64,000 nucleotides of DNA, from positions 1 to 64,000 of the forward strand of contig NZ_BCQS01000035.1 in the NCBI RefSeq assembly GCF_001552195.1, written 5' to 3'. The DNA is from Actinomadura latina NBRC 106108 (GTDB taxonomy: Bacteria; Actinomycetota; Actinomycetes; Streptosporangiales; Streptosporangiaceae). Both the position numbers and the translations under genes were made by a program. Below the pieces are notes generated by a model. That model saw only the letters and a program-made list of their open reading frames with translations, was not told where the DNA came from and searched no databases. The first letter of the stretch is position 1, and each line of letters starts with the position of its first letter. This document shows positions 53,777-61,713 of this stretch, piece by piece.

Positions 53777-54107
53777 GGCGGGGTGGCCCTCACAGACCTT
53801 CTCCCCGGCCGCAGGGCCGGGGGTGACGCGCTCGGCGCCAGGTGAAGTGCCGAGCATCTCCCCTCGCACATGTACCGCGCCGGGTGCCTGACGGCGTTCG
53901 AGTCCCGTTTCGTCCCCGACCCGGGGGGTGTCTGCTGACCCGAATTCGAGAGCGGGCTGCTGAGGAAGCACAACCCGGTCGGTCTTCGGCCCTACGCGGT
54001 ACGTAGCCAACTTCGTTCACCTCCAATGTGGTGTCGGCTGGTGCTGGTAACGGTGGCCCCCAGCCAGCGGATGAAAGCCCCCTCCGTCAGAAGGGGGATC
54101 CCATTAC
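53777..54107 (-). ncRNA. Likely omega-RNA (HEARO-type) of the IscB element
   Basis: The roughly 320 nt before the IscB start are rich in hairpins on the element strand: the left-end CCCCCT/AGGGGG, GCTCGGC/GCCGAGC, CCCCGGCC/GGCCGGGG and a final GTGAGGGCCACCCCG just before the start. In IscB systems the guide RNA is encoded there, with the guide at its 5' end from flanking DNA. The long reading frame through this stretch is judged not coding. Confidence 0.55.
54069..54101. repeat. Left-end hairpin of IscB element
   Basis: CCCCCT (54078-54083) pairs with AGGGGG (54092-54097), with GGAT/ATCC around it. Confidence 0.6.
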
Positions 54108-54231
54108 GTGACTCCTCGGGAAGCGGGCTGCGCTCTCGACGATAACCAGCCGTGGCCGAATTGGACGAGGACGCGGCGCATCTCGTCCGAATGGTCCCGC
54201 ATTTCCCGTCGTCGGGGCGGGCGCTGGGCGG

Positions 54232-56097
54232 TCAGCCGAAGAGCCCGCCCAGCAGGCCGCCGAGTACCTCGGCCGCGCCACCGGCGATGTCCCCGGCCAC
54301 GTCGCCCGCGATGCCCCCGGCAATGCCGCCCGCCGCGTCCGCGACCATGCCGCCCGCGACGTTCCCGGCGTAGCCGGCGACGGCGTTGCCGAACGCGTCC
54401 ACCGGGGCGCCCGCGACGTAACCCGCCACGTTCGCGGCCTGGCCCACCGCGTCGCCCATGGCGCCGATCGCCATGCCGCCCGCGACACCGGCCGCCGCGG
54501 CGCCGCCGATCAGACCGGCGCCGCCGATCAGACCGGCCGCGGCGACGCCGTGGTGGCCGCGATGCCCGTGGTAGCCGGGCGAGCCGTGATGGACGTGCAC
54601 CGGCGGGTAGCCCGCGGGCCCGGGCGGAGCGGGCGGCGGCCCGGCATGACCCGGCACCGGCGGATAGGGGCCACCGGGCGCTGGAGGAGGCGGGGCGCCG
54701 TAGGGGACCTGGCCGGGGGCGGGCGGCGGGGTGTTGTACCCGGGTGCGGACGTGCCAGGGGGCCCCGGCGGTGCCGGCGGCGGCACGCTGCCATGCGGAA
54801 CGTGTCCCGGCGCGGGCGGCGGAGTGTTGTGCCCGATGGGCGCGAAGGCTCCACCGGGCCCTGGAGGTGGTGGAGCGCCCTGCGGGAAATGCCCGGGTGA
54901 TGGACTGCCATGGCCTGGGATGGGTGTTGAACCGGGCGGCGGAGGCGGCGGGGTGCCGTGCAGGCCCGGCGCGGGCGGTGGTGCGGCGCCGTGCGGAGCC
55001 TGGCCGGGCATGGGTGGTCCGCCCGCGGACGGAGGCGGCAGAGCGCCGTTCGGCAGATATGCGGGTGGCGTGGCGCCGTGCCCGAGGCCGGGCATGGGCG
55101 CGTGCCCGGGCGGGGTGCCCGGGGGCGGCGGGGGGAAGGTGCCGGGGCCGCCCGGGTAGCCGAGGCCCGGGTCCGCCGAGTAGGCGGGGCTCGGCGCCTC
55201 GCCGGGGCCGGGAGCCGGGGGCGGGAACTGGACATTGCCCGGCTGCCCGTAGGACGCCGGGGAATCGCCCGGCGACGGCGGCGGGGGAGGGAACGGCGCG
55301 GCGCCGCCGGGCGGCGGGAGCGGCGCCCGGCCCTGCCCGGCGGACGAGCGGGGCAGCGCGGCGGCGGCCTCCAGCCATTCGCCGATCTTGGTGTTCCAGT
55401 CGGTCTCGGCGGCCTCGGCGTGCGGGACCTGGAACACGCCGAACGACTCGTCCCGCGGGGTGTCGCGGTCCTCGGCGCGCAGGACGAAGGCCATGGCGCG
55501 GGGGCTGGCGACGAAGCTCAGCCCGATCTTCTCGATCCGCCCCTGGTACGCCGCCGGCGGGTTGAGGTGGATCTCCTGGTGGAACGGCAGCTGCTGGGCG
55601 ATGCCGCGCAGCTTCGACTCCTCGAACGTCACGTTCGCGACCTGGAAGCCGAGCTGGGCGATCGAGGCGAGCACCCACTGCTGCGACTCCAGCGGCTCGA
55701 CCGAGATCGGGTCGATGTCGCCGGGATCGGGCTGCCCGGCGGCGTCGACCTCGGTGCACATCCCGATCGTGAAGCCGGGCAGCTCGTGGCCGAGGACCGT
55801 CGTGAACGGCAGCTCGTACGGCAGCGGGATGGAGAACGAGAGGTCGCGCTGCTGCGCGGCGTCCAGCCGGAAACCGCGGGTCAGGGCACCCCGGTAGACC
55901 TCCGGGCCGGCGGTCTCGCCGCCGTGGCCGTTCTGCATGCGCGGCATCAGCGCCAGCGTCACGTGCCTGATCTCGACCGGCCCGGAGCCGCCGCGCAGAT
56001 GCACCTTGCCCGCCACGACGCCACCGGGCTTGCAGTTCGGCTCCGCCAGGATCGTGTCGACGGACGGCCCGCCGCCCGCCATCTGCCCGTAGGACAC
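54232..56097 (-). CDS. Spo0M-like protein with long proline-rich and glycine-rich tail
   Basis: About 621 aa. Residues 1-240 form a Spo0M (SpoOM/arrestin-like) domain: VDTILAEPNCKPGGVVAGKV, VEIRHVTLALMPRMQNGHGG, LPFTTVLGHELPGFT and EEIHLNPPAAYQGRIEKIGL. Residues about 250-510 are disordered (PPPPAPG, GHxPHG, GYNTPPP repeats). The end (about 510-621) is a Gly/Ala run with GLIGGAGLIGGAAAAGVAGG and other membrane-associating stretches. Spo0M acts in sporulation and cytoskeletal links in Bacillus. GTG at 56097; AGGGGAA upstream. Confidence 0.82.
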   Translation of the reverse strand: MSYGQMAGGGPSVDTILAEPNCKPGGVVAGKVHLRGGSGPVEIRHVTLALMPRMQNGHGGETAGPEVYRGALTRGFRLDAAQQRDLSFSIPLPYELPFTTVLGHELPGFTIGMCTEVDAAGQPDPGDIDPISVEPLESQQWVLASIAQLGFQVANVTFEESKLRGIAQQLPFHQEIHLNPPAAYQGRIEKIGLSFVASPRAMAFVLRAEDRDTPRDESFGVFQVPHAEAAETDWNTKIGEWLEAAAALPRSSAGQGRAPLPPPGGAAPFPPPPPSPGDSPASYGQPGNVQFPPPAPGPGEAPSPAYSADPGLGYPGGPGTFPPPPPGTPPGHAPMPGLGHGATPPAYLPNGALPPPSAGGPPMPGQAPHGAAPPPAPGLHGTPPPPPPGSTPIPGHGSPSPGHFPQGAPPPPGPGGAFAPIGHNTPPPAPGHVPHGSVPPPAPPGPPGTSAPGYNTPPPAPGQVPYGAPPPPAPGGPYPPVPGHAGPPPAPPGPAGYPPVHVHHGSPGYHGHRGHHGVAAAGLIGGAGLIGGAAAAGVAGGMAIGAMGDAVGQAANVAGYVAGAPVDAFGNAVAGYAGNVAGGMVADAAGGIAGGIAGDVAGDIAGGAAEVLGGLLGGLFG

Positions 56098-56292
56098 CGG
56101 CTGTTCCCCTCTCCCGACCGCGAGGACGTCCTCCCCGCGCTCCTCAGCCCGCGCGCCTTGGGCCACGCAAGTTAGACCTACTTCACCATGACATCGGTTC
56201 ACACCCGAAGCGGAAACCTCGACCTATTTCCTCCGCCTCCCGACAAGCCGCCTTCCATCCAGTGGCCTGAGGTGAGGGTGGGGTGGGGTGGG

Positions 56293-57657
56293 TCAGTCTT
56301 CCTTGGGGGTGACGGTGACGGTCGCGTAGCCGAGGTTTTCCAGGGGTTCGCGGATTTGGGCGGCGTCGCCGACGGCTATGACGGTCAGGGCTTCCGGGTC
56401 GACGTGCTTGCGGTAGGCGCGGGCCACGCCGTCGGGAGTGGAGGCGCGGACGGCGGCCAGGTAGGCGCTCGGGTAACCGGTGCCCAGGCCGTTCGCGGAG
56501 GCGTCGGCCAGTTCGGCGGCGACGGCGCGGGCCGTCTCGTATTCGGCGGGCGCGCGGTCGGCGAGGGCGCGGACGGACAGGCCGTGCTCCTCCGGGTCGA
56601 TGCCGCGGGAGACGACGCCGCGCAGTTCGGTCAGCGCGTCGGCGACCGCGTCGGCGGTGACCTCGGTGTGGACGGAGCCCTGGGCGATGAAGACGCCGCA
56701 GTGCCGCATGCGCAGCAGGCCCGCCCGCATGCCGTAGGTGTAGCCCTTCTCCTCGCGCAGCACCGCGTTCAGGCGGGACGTGAGACCGCCGCCGAGCACG
56801 TGCGCCGCGACCGTCAGGGACGGCCAGTCATGGTGCGAGCGGTCGGGGACGCCGTGCCCGAAGCTGAGGTAGGTCTGGACGGAACCGGGCCGGTCGACGA
56901 CGACGATGCGGGCCGCCGACTCGGGCAGGACGCGGTCGGGGGTGGAGAGCGGCTCGCCGGTGGCCGCCCAGGACTCCAGGGCCGCCGAGAGGGCCGTGTC
57001 GGCGTCCGTGCCGGAGAGATCGCCGGCGACCACGGCGGTGGCCTCGGCGGGGACGACGGAGCCGTAGAAGGCGCGGACGTCGGAGCCCTCCAGCGCGCCG
57101 ACCGAGGAGCGGCTCCCTCCCGTCGGGCGGGACGCGCGGGCCTCGGCCGGGAACATCACCGCGCGCAGCTCGCGCATGGCGCGCGAGCCCGGGTCGGCGT
57201 CCTCCTGGGCGATCTCCTCCAGGCGCTCGCGGACGAGGCGCCGGACGTCCGCGTCGTCCAGGGCGGGGCGGCGGACGACCCCGGAGAACAGTTCGAGGGC
57301 GGCCCCGAGGCGGGAGGTGGGGACGTCCAGGGCGACGCGGAGGGCGGTCAGGTCGGCGTGGGCGTAGAAGCTGGCGCCCAGGCGTTCGAACGCGGCGGTG
57401 AGCGCGGTGCCGCCGCCCGGCTCGGTGCCCTCCATCAGGGCGTGCGCGGCGAGGGTCGCGACGCCGTCGAGGCCGGCGGGCTCGCGGCCCGCCCCGGCGT
57501 TCAGCACGAGCCGGACGGCGGCGAGCCGGCGGCCGGGCAGGTCGCAGCGGATCGTCGCCGGGCCGGCCGGGACGCGGCCCTCGGTGCCGGCCGGGAACGC
57601 CCAGGCCGGGACGGGCCCGGGGACGGGACGGGGCTGCAGTGCCAGGCCGCTGCTCAC
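56293..57657 (-). CDS. M16 family peptidase-like protein, inactive subunit
   Basis: 454 aa, the second M16 protein of a pair. It has the M16 fold (LVLNAGAGREPAGLDGVATL, AHALMEGTEPGGGTALTAAF) but the zinc-binding HxxEH site is replaced by AHALME, so it is probably a non-catalytic partner. The substrate-holding R-Y motif is represented by SRLNAVLREEKGYTYGMRAG. GTG overlaps the active peptidase stop (GTGA). Confidence 0.88.
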   Translation of the reverse strand: MSSGLALQPRPVPGPVPAWAFPAGTEGRVPAGPATIRCDLPGRRLAAVRLVLNAGAGREPAGLDGVATLAAHALMEGTEPGGGTALTAAFERLGASFYAHADLTALRVALDVPTSRLGAALELFSGVVRRPALDDADVRRLVRERLEEIAQEDADPGSRAMRELRAVMFPAEARASRPTGGSRSSVGALEGSDVRAFYGSVVPAEATAVVAGDLSGTDADTALSAALESWAATGEPLSTPDRVLPESAARIVVVDRPGSVQTYLSFGHGVPDRSHHDWPSLTVAAHVLGGGLTSRLNAVLREEKGYTYGMRAGLLRMRHCGVFIAQGSVHTEVTADAVADALTELRGVVSRGIDPEEHGLSVRALADRAPAEYETARAVAAELADASANGLGTGYPSAYLAAVRASTPDGVARAYRKHVDPEALTVIAVGDAAQIREPLENLGYATVTVTPKED

Positions 57658-58910
57658 GAGGTGCCTCCGTAGGTCAGGGCGGTGCGGGCGCCCGGGGCGA
57701 GCCAGCGCCCCGCCATCTGCTTGATCGCGTCCCCGGTGACGGCGGCGGCGCGCCCGGGGGCGGTGAAGACCCGGGCCGGGTCGTCGAACTGGGTGGCGTT
57801 CTGCGACAGCGCGTTGGCCAGGCCGGTCACCGTCTCGGTCTGCTCCAGGAAGCCGCGCTCGGCCTGCGCGGTGGCGCGCGCGGTCTCGTCGGCGTCGGGC
57901 CCGTGCGCGGCGAACCGTTCGAGCTCCTCGTCCAGCACGGCGGCGATCTTGTCGGGTTCCGGCCCGATGGCGTCGACGATCGCCAGGGACTGGCCCGAGG
58001 CGAGCCGCGTCACGCCGGCCCAGACCTCGGTGGCGATCTGGTCGCGCCGCACCATCCGGTCGTAGAGGCGGGAGCCGGAGCCGCCGCCGAGGATCTCGAC
58101 CGCCATCTCGGCGGCCTCGACGTCGTCGCCGCCGTCGGTGGGCAGCGTGAACATCGCGAAGTAGGCGGGGGACGGGACGTCCTCGGTCAGCGCCTCCTCG
58201 CGGACGCCGGTCAGCGGCCCCAGCTCGCCGGGACGCGCGGCGGGCTTCTCCGGCCCGGCGGGCAGGCCGCCGAAGTAGCGCTCGACCGCCTCGATGGTCG
58301 CGGCCGGGTCGACGTCGCCGACGACCGACAGGACGGCGTTGCCGGGCGCGTACCAGGTGGCGAAGAAGTCGGTGCAGTCTTCGAGGGTGGTGGCGTCCAG
58401 GTCCTCCATGGAGCCGATCGGGGTGTGCGCGTACGGGTGACCCTCGGGGAACGTCAGCGCGCACAGCCGCTCGAAGGCCGTCCCGTAGGGCTGGTTGTCG
58501 TAGCGCTGGCGGCGCTCGTTCTTCACGACGTCGCGCTGGTTGTCGAGGTTGGCCTGGGTGAGCGCGGCGGGCAGCGTGCCCATCCGGTCGGCCTCCAGCC
58601 ACAGGGCGAGCTCCAGGTGGCTGACCGGGACCGTCTCGTAGTAGTTCGTGCGCTCGAACGACGTGCTGGCGTTGAACGCGGCGCCGGCGCTCTCCAGCAG
58701 CGCGGCGTGCTCGCCTTCCGCGACGTTCTCGGAGCCCTGGAACATCAGGTGCTCGAAGAGGTGGGCGAGGCCGGTCCGGCCGGACCGCTCGTGCCGTGAG
58801 CCCACCCCGTACCAGATGTTCACGGCGGCCAGTGGTACGACGTGGTCCTCGCAGACCACGACGCGCAGGCCATTGCCGAGCGTGTGCTCATGCAGCGGCT
58901 GTTCTGCCAC
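57654..58910 (-). CDS. M16 family zinc peptidase
   Basis: 418 aa. The zinc motif HLFEH (H50, E53, H54) with Glu at about 132 (NERRQRYDNQ) is complete; the substrate loop SFERTNYYETVP is present. Made with the inactive subunit and likely forms a heterodimer processing peptides, as in mitochondrial processing peptidase-like pairs. GTG at 58910. No signal peptide, so cytosolic. Confidence 0.92.
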   Translation of the reverse strand: MAEQPLHEHTLGNGLRVVVCEDHVVPLAAVNIWYGVGSRHERSGRTGLAHLFEHLMFQGSENVAEGEHAALLESAGAAFNASTSFERTNYYETVPVSHLELALWLEADRMGTLPAALTQANLDNQRDVVKNERRQRYDNQPYGTAFERLCALTFPEGHPYAHTPIGSMEDLDATTLEDCTDFFATWYAPGNAVLSVVGDVDPAATIEAVERYFGGLPAGPEKPAARPGELGPLTGVREEALTEDVPSPAYFAMFTLPTDGGDDVEAAEMAVEILGGGSGSRLYDRMVRRDQIATEVWAGVTRLASGQSLAIVDAIGPEPDKIAAVLDEELERFAAHGPDADETARATAQAERGFLEQTETVTGLANALSQNATQFDDPARVFTAPGRAAAVTGDAIKQMAGRWLAPGARTALTYGGTS

Positions 58911-59126
58911 GGAGCGCTCCCGTCCGTTCGATGGGTCGGCTGGCGGACAGCACCGCGCGCGTCGACGGGACGTGCCCGGGCGGCGGGCTTGATCTCGGTC
59001 TCACCGTACCGGGTACGTCCGGCCGGGGGCGCGTCCACGCCAACCTGTGGATAACCCGGCGGACAAAGAGGTACACGCGCGGGCAAAAAGGAACGGAAAC
59101 CCGGGGTTGAAAGCCGGGGCGCCGCG

Positions 59127-59498
59127 TCAGGGCGCGGCGGCCTCGTGCGCCGCGATCGCGTCCTCCAGCGACCGGTGCAGGACGAAGATCTTGGTGAGCT
59201 GGGTGACGTGGAAGACCCGCCGCACCCGGTCGTTCACGCCCATGAAGGACATCGAGCCGTCGCGCGCGCGGAGCCGGTGGTAGATCCCGACCAGGACGCC
59301 GAGGCCCGTGGAGTCCAGGAACGTCACCTCGCCGAGGTCGATCACGAGTTGCGTGCCGCCGTTGTCGATGATGTCGAGGAGCGCCTCCCGCAGCCGGGGG
59401 CTGGTGAAGACGTCGATCTCACCGCTGATCTTGACGACCGTGAGGCCCTGCTCGACGCGATGGTCGACGGCGAAGTCCACCGGTGCTCCTCTCGTCAT
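59127..59498 (-). CDS. STAS-domain anti-sigma factor antagonist
   Basis: 123 aa single STAS domain: VVKISGEIDVFTSPRLREAL, DLGEVTFLDSTGLGVLVGIY. Ser63 in LDSTGLG is the phosphorylation site used by RsbW-type kinases; the unphosphorylated form releases sigma factors. The SpoIIE phosphatases and the kinase at 59588-60208 in this window may act on it. Confidence 0.92.
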   Translation of the reverse strand: MTRGAPVDFAVDHRVEQGLTVVKISGEIDVFTSPRLREALLDIIDNGGTQLVIDLGEVTFLDSTGLGVLVGIYHRLRARDGSMSFMGVNDRVRRVFHVTQLTKIFVLHRSLEDAIAAHEAAAP

Positions 59499-59587
59499 CG
59501 TCGGGCCCGATCCACGGTGCCCGCCGGGGGAAATGAATAGTTACCCCTGTCGCGCGCCGTTACGCCCTTTGGTCAAGCGCACCCCGT

Positions 59588-60208
59588 TCAAGGGGAACGG
59601 AACAGTGCCCACACCACCTTGCCGTGGTGCAGTGCCCGCCACCCCCACCGGACGCTGAACGACTCCACGAGGTGGAGGCCGCGTCCCGTCTCGGCGATGT
59701 AGTCGGGTTCCTTGCGACGCGGCGCGGTCCGGCTGGCGTCCATGATTCCGCAGAGCAGCCACGGGGCCTCGTGCCCCAGCCGCAGCCTGATCGCGGACGG
59801 CGCGGAGCCCAGCGGGTCGGCCGGGTCGCCGTACACGCCCTCGCGGTGCACGTCGACGCCCGGCCGCCCGCCGGAGTTCACCCTTCCGCTGTGCCGCAGC
59901 GCGTTCGTGACGAGTTCGGAGACGACGAGGCCGACGTCGTCGGCGAGTTCGGCGAGATTCCATTCGGTGAGCCGGGAGACGGCGAAGTGCCGGGCCGCGG
60001 TGACCGATTCCGGATCGGGCGCGACGGTGAACGACACCGTGGATCCGCGCAGCTCCGTCAGCGCCGTGACGGCCGTGTCCAGCCGCGGCGGCAGGTCGAC
60101 CGACTCCGGGACGGGCGTGGAGCGCCCAGCGTGGTCCCGTGGGTCTGCCGGCCCCGCGACAGGGCCGAGCTCCCACCGCGTGTCGTCGTGCGCGTGGCGT
60201 GACGTCAT
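59588..60208 (-). CDS. RsbW-like ATP-binding anti-sigma kinase
   Basis: 206 aa HATPase_c protein. VSFTVAPDPESVTAARHFAV, VGLVVSELVTNALRHSG (N-box) and DYIAETGRGLHLVESFSVRW (G-box) are present. This family phosphorylates STAS antagonists or binds sigma factors. Start MTSRHAHDDTRWEL at 60208. No adjacent sigma gene; it may act on the STAS protein downstream. Confidence 0.88.
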   Translation of the reverse strand: MTSRHAHDDTRWELGPVAGPADPRDHAGRSTPVPESVDLPPRLDTAVTALTELRGSTVSFTVAPDPESVTAARHFAVSRLTEWNLAELADDVGLVVSELVTNALRHSGRVNSGGRPGVDVHREGVYGDPADPLGSAPSAIRLRLGHEAPWLLCGIMDASRTAPRRKEPDYIAETGRGLHLVESFSVRWGWRALHHGKVVWALFRSP

Positions 60209-60303
60209 TCCACCGGACCCCGCAGAGTGTTCTCGTTGTGCAGCCGTGGCTCGGAAGTCTCGTGCGTTATCCTGCGCATCGTAGCGTGCGAATGCAAGGC
60301 CCA

Positions 60304-60347
60304 ATGCACGTGCATCCGCGTTGCGAGGGTGTGGGGGCAACGCGGAT
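60304..60347. promoter_or_regulatory. Palindrome and 11-bp inverted repeat upstream of the second Scr1-type gene
   Basis: ATGCACGTGCAT (60304-60315) is a perfect 12-bp palindrome; ATCCGCGTTGC (60314-60324) and GCAACGCGGAT (60337-60347) form a perfect 11-bp repeat with a 12-nt spacer. Both lie in the divergent gap before the kinase and Scr1 genes and look like operators. Confidence 0.45.
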
Positions 60348-60434
60348 CGCACCCGTGTGAACGGAGGTAACCGCAGGACACTCATGCCAGTGGCACACTA
60401 GGTTCGCTGTCCGCCGAATAGCCGGAGGTTGGGC

Positions 60435-61301
60435 GTGACTCCAGAGACGCCGGGAAGCGGGTCGACGGTCCGTCGGATCCTGCTCGGGTCCCAGCTGCGC
60501 CGTCTGCGCGAGCAGAAGGGCGTGACCCGTCAGGACGCCGGCTACGTCATCCGTGCGTCGGAGTCGAAGATCAGCCGTCTGGAGCTCGGACGGGTCAGCT
60601 TCAAAGAACGCGACGTGGACGACCTGCTCACGTTGTACGGCGTCAGCGACAAGACGGAACGCGAGGCGCTGCTGCAGCTGGCGCGGGAGGCCAACACTCC
60701 CGGTTGGTGGCACCGGTACAACGACGTGCTGCCCGGCTGGTTCCAGACCTATGTGGGCCTGGAGGAGTCGGCGGCGCTGATCCGCACGTACGAACTGCAG
60801 TTCGTCCCGGGACTGCTGCAGTCGGAGGGGTACGCGCGAGCGGTGATCCGCCTCGGCAACGCCGGAGCCGCCGAACACGAGATCGACCAGCGCGTGGAAC
60901 TGCGCATGCAGCGCCAGGAACGCCTCACGGGCCCGGAGGCGCCGCGGCTGTGGGCCGTGGTGGACGAGGGGGCGCTCAAGCGTCCCATCGGCGGTCCGGA
61001 GGTGATGCGGGGCCAGTTCGAGCACCTCATCGAGATGTCCAAGCTGCCCAACGTCACCATCCAGATCATGCCGTTCAGGTTCGGCGGCCACGCCGCCGAA
61101 GGTGGGGCCTTCACCATCCTGCGCTTTCCCGAGCAGGACCTGCCGGACGTGGTTTACGTCGAGAACCTCACCGGCGCTATGTACCTGGACAAGCGCGACG
61201 ACGTCGACACCTATCTGCAGGCGATGGAACGCCTGTGCGTCGACAGCGCGACCCCGGAGCGCACCGTCGAGCTTCTTGGTGATCTTCTCAGAGAGACATG
61301 A
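60435..61301 (+). CDS. Scr1-type HTH regulator (XRE + DUF5753), second copy
   Basis: 288 aa. XRE domain: LRRLREQKGVTRQDAGYVIR, ASESKISRLELGRVSF. DUF5753: YELQFVPGLLQSEGYARAVI, LWAVVDEGALKRPIGGPEVM, MPFRFGGHAAEGGAFTILRF. GTG at 60435 has GGAGG 6 bp upstream; an earlier TTG at 60429 overlaps the ribosome site. Only moderately similar to the copy at 31937, so it is an independent locus. Confidence 0.92.
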   Translation: MTPETPGSGSTVRRILLGSQLRRLREQKGVTRQDAGYVIRASESKISRLELGRVSFKERDVDDLLTLYGVSDKTEREALLQLAREANTPGWWHRYNDVLPGWFQTYVGLEESAALIRTYELQFVPGLLQSEGYARAVIRLGNAGAAEHEIDQRVELRMQRQERLTGPEAPRLWAVVDEGALKRPIGGPEVMRGQFEHLIEMSKLPNVTIQIMPFRFGGHAAEGGAFTILRFPEQDLPDVVYVENLTGAMYLDKRDDVDTYLQAMERLCVDSATPERTVELLGDLLRET

Positions 61302-61552
61302 TGCTCCAATCCGATTACGACAACGGGACACCGGCCGCCAAGCTCCAAGGGGCGCGATGGCTGAAGTCCCGGCGAAGCAACTCCCAGGGGAACTGTGTGG
61401 AAATCGCCGAACTGCCCGGTGGGCAGGTGGCGATGCGGAACTCCCGTCATCCCGACGGTCCCGCTCTCATCTACACCCGCCCCGAGATAGAGGCGCTGAT
61501 CCTTGGAGCCAAGGACGGCGACTTCGACCATCTCATCGCCTCCCGTAACTGA
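61298..61552 (+). CDS. DUF397 domain protein, second locus
   Basis: 84 aa: WLKSRRSNSQGNCVEIAELP, VAMRNSRHPDGPALIYTRPE. Starts inside the regulator stop (ATGA), so the pair is co-translated. Partner of the HTH protein. Confidence 0.9.
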   Translation: MMLQSDYDNGTPAAKLQGARWLKSRRSNSQGNCVEIAELPGGQVAMRNSRHPDGPALIYTRPEIEALILGAKDGDFDHLIASRN

Positions 61553-61639
61553 ACCAGCAAGAAAGCCGCCAGAACAGTCGAAAAGCGGCGGGTCGGCTCC
61601 CGAAGCACCGAGCGTCGACCCGACCGCCCACAAGATCAG

Positions 61640-61665
61640 AGGCCACCCGGGCGCGAGGGTGGCCT
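61640..61665. terminator. Bidirectional terminator
   Basis: AGGCCACCC / GGGTGGCCT, perfect 9-bp stem, 8-nt loop, followed by TCTCC; between the convergent DUF397 and kinase genes. Confidence 0.8.
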
Positions 61666-61713
61666 TCTCCATTTCCCGCCGGGTTCCCGGGCGGGGGTCA
61701 GCCGCAGTTGCCG

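Larger units (their letters stand above)
52780..54107 (-). mobile_element. IscB-type IS200/IS605-like element, no transposase
   Basis: Both ends carry C5/G5 hairpins on the element strand: left CCCCCT...AGGGGG inside GGAT...ATCC (54069-54101), right CCCCCTGC...GCGGGGGG (52786-52805, plus orientation), the usual subterminal hairpins of IS200/IS605 elements. There is no TnpA gene, so it would need transposase in trans. Limits are approximate. Confidence 0.6.

Noticed and set aside
53777..54010. Extended IscB N-terminus of 78 residues
   Set aside because: Family members begin at VFVVDK; the upstream frame is low-complexity and coincides with the hairpin-rich guide RNA region.
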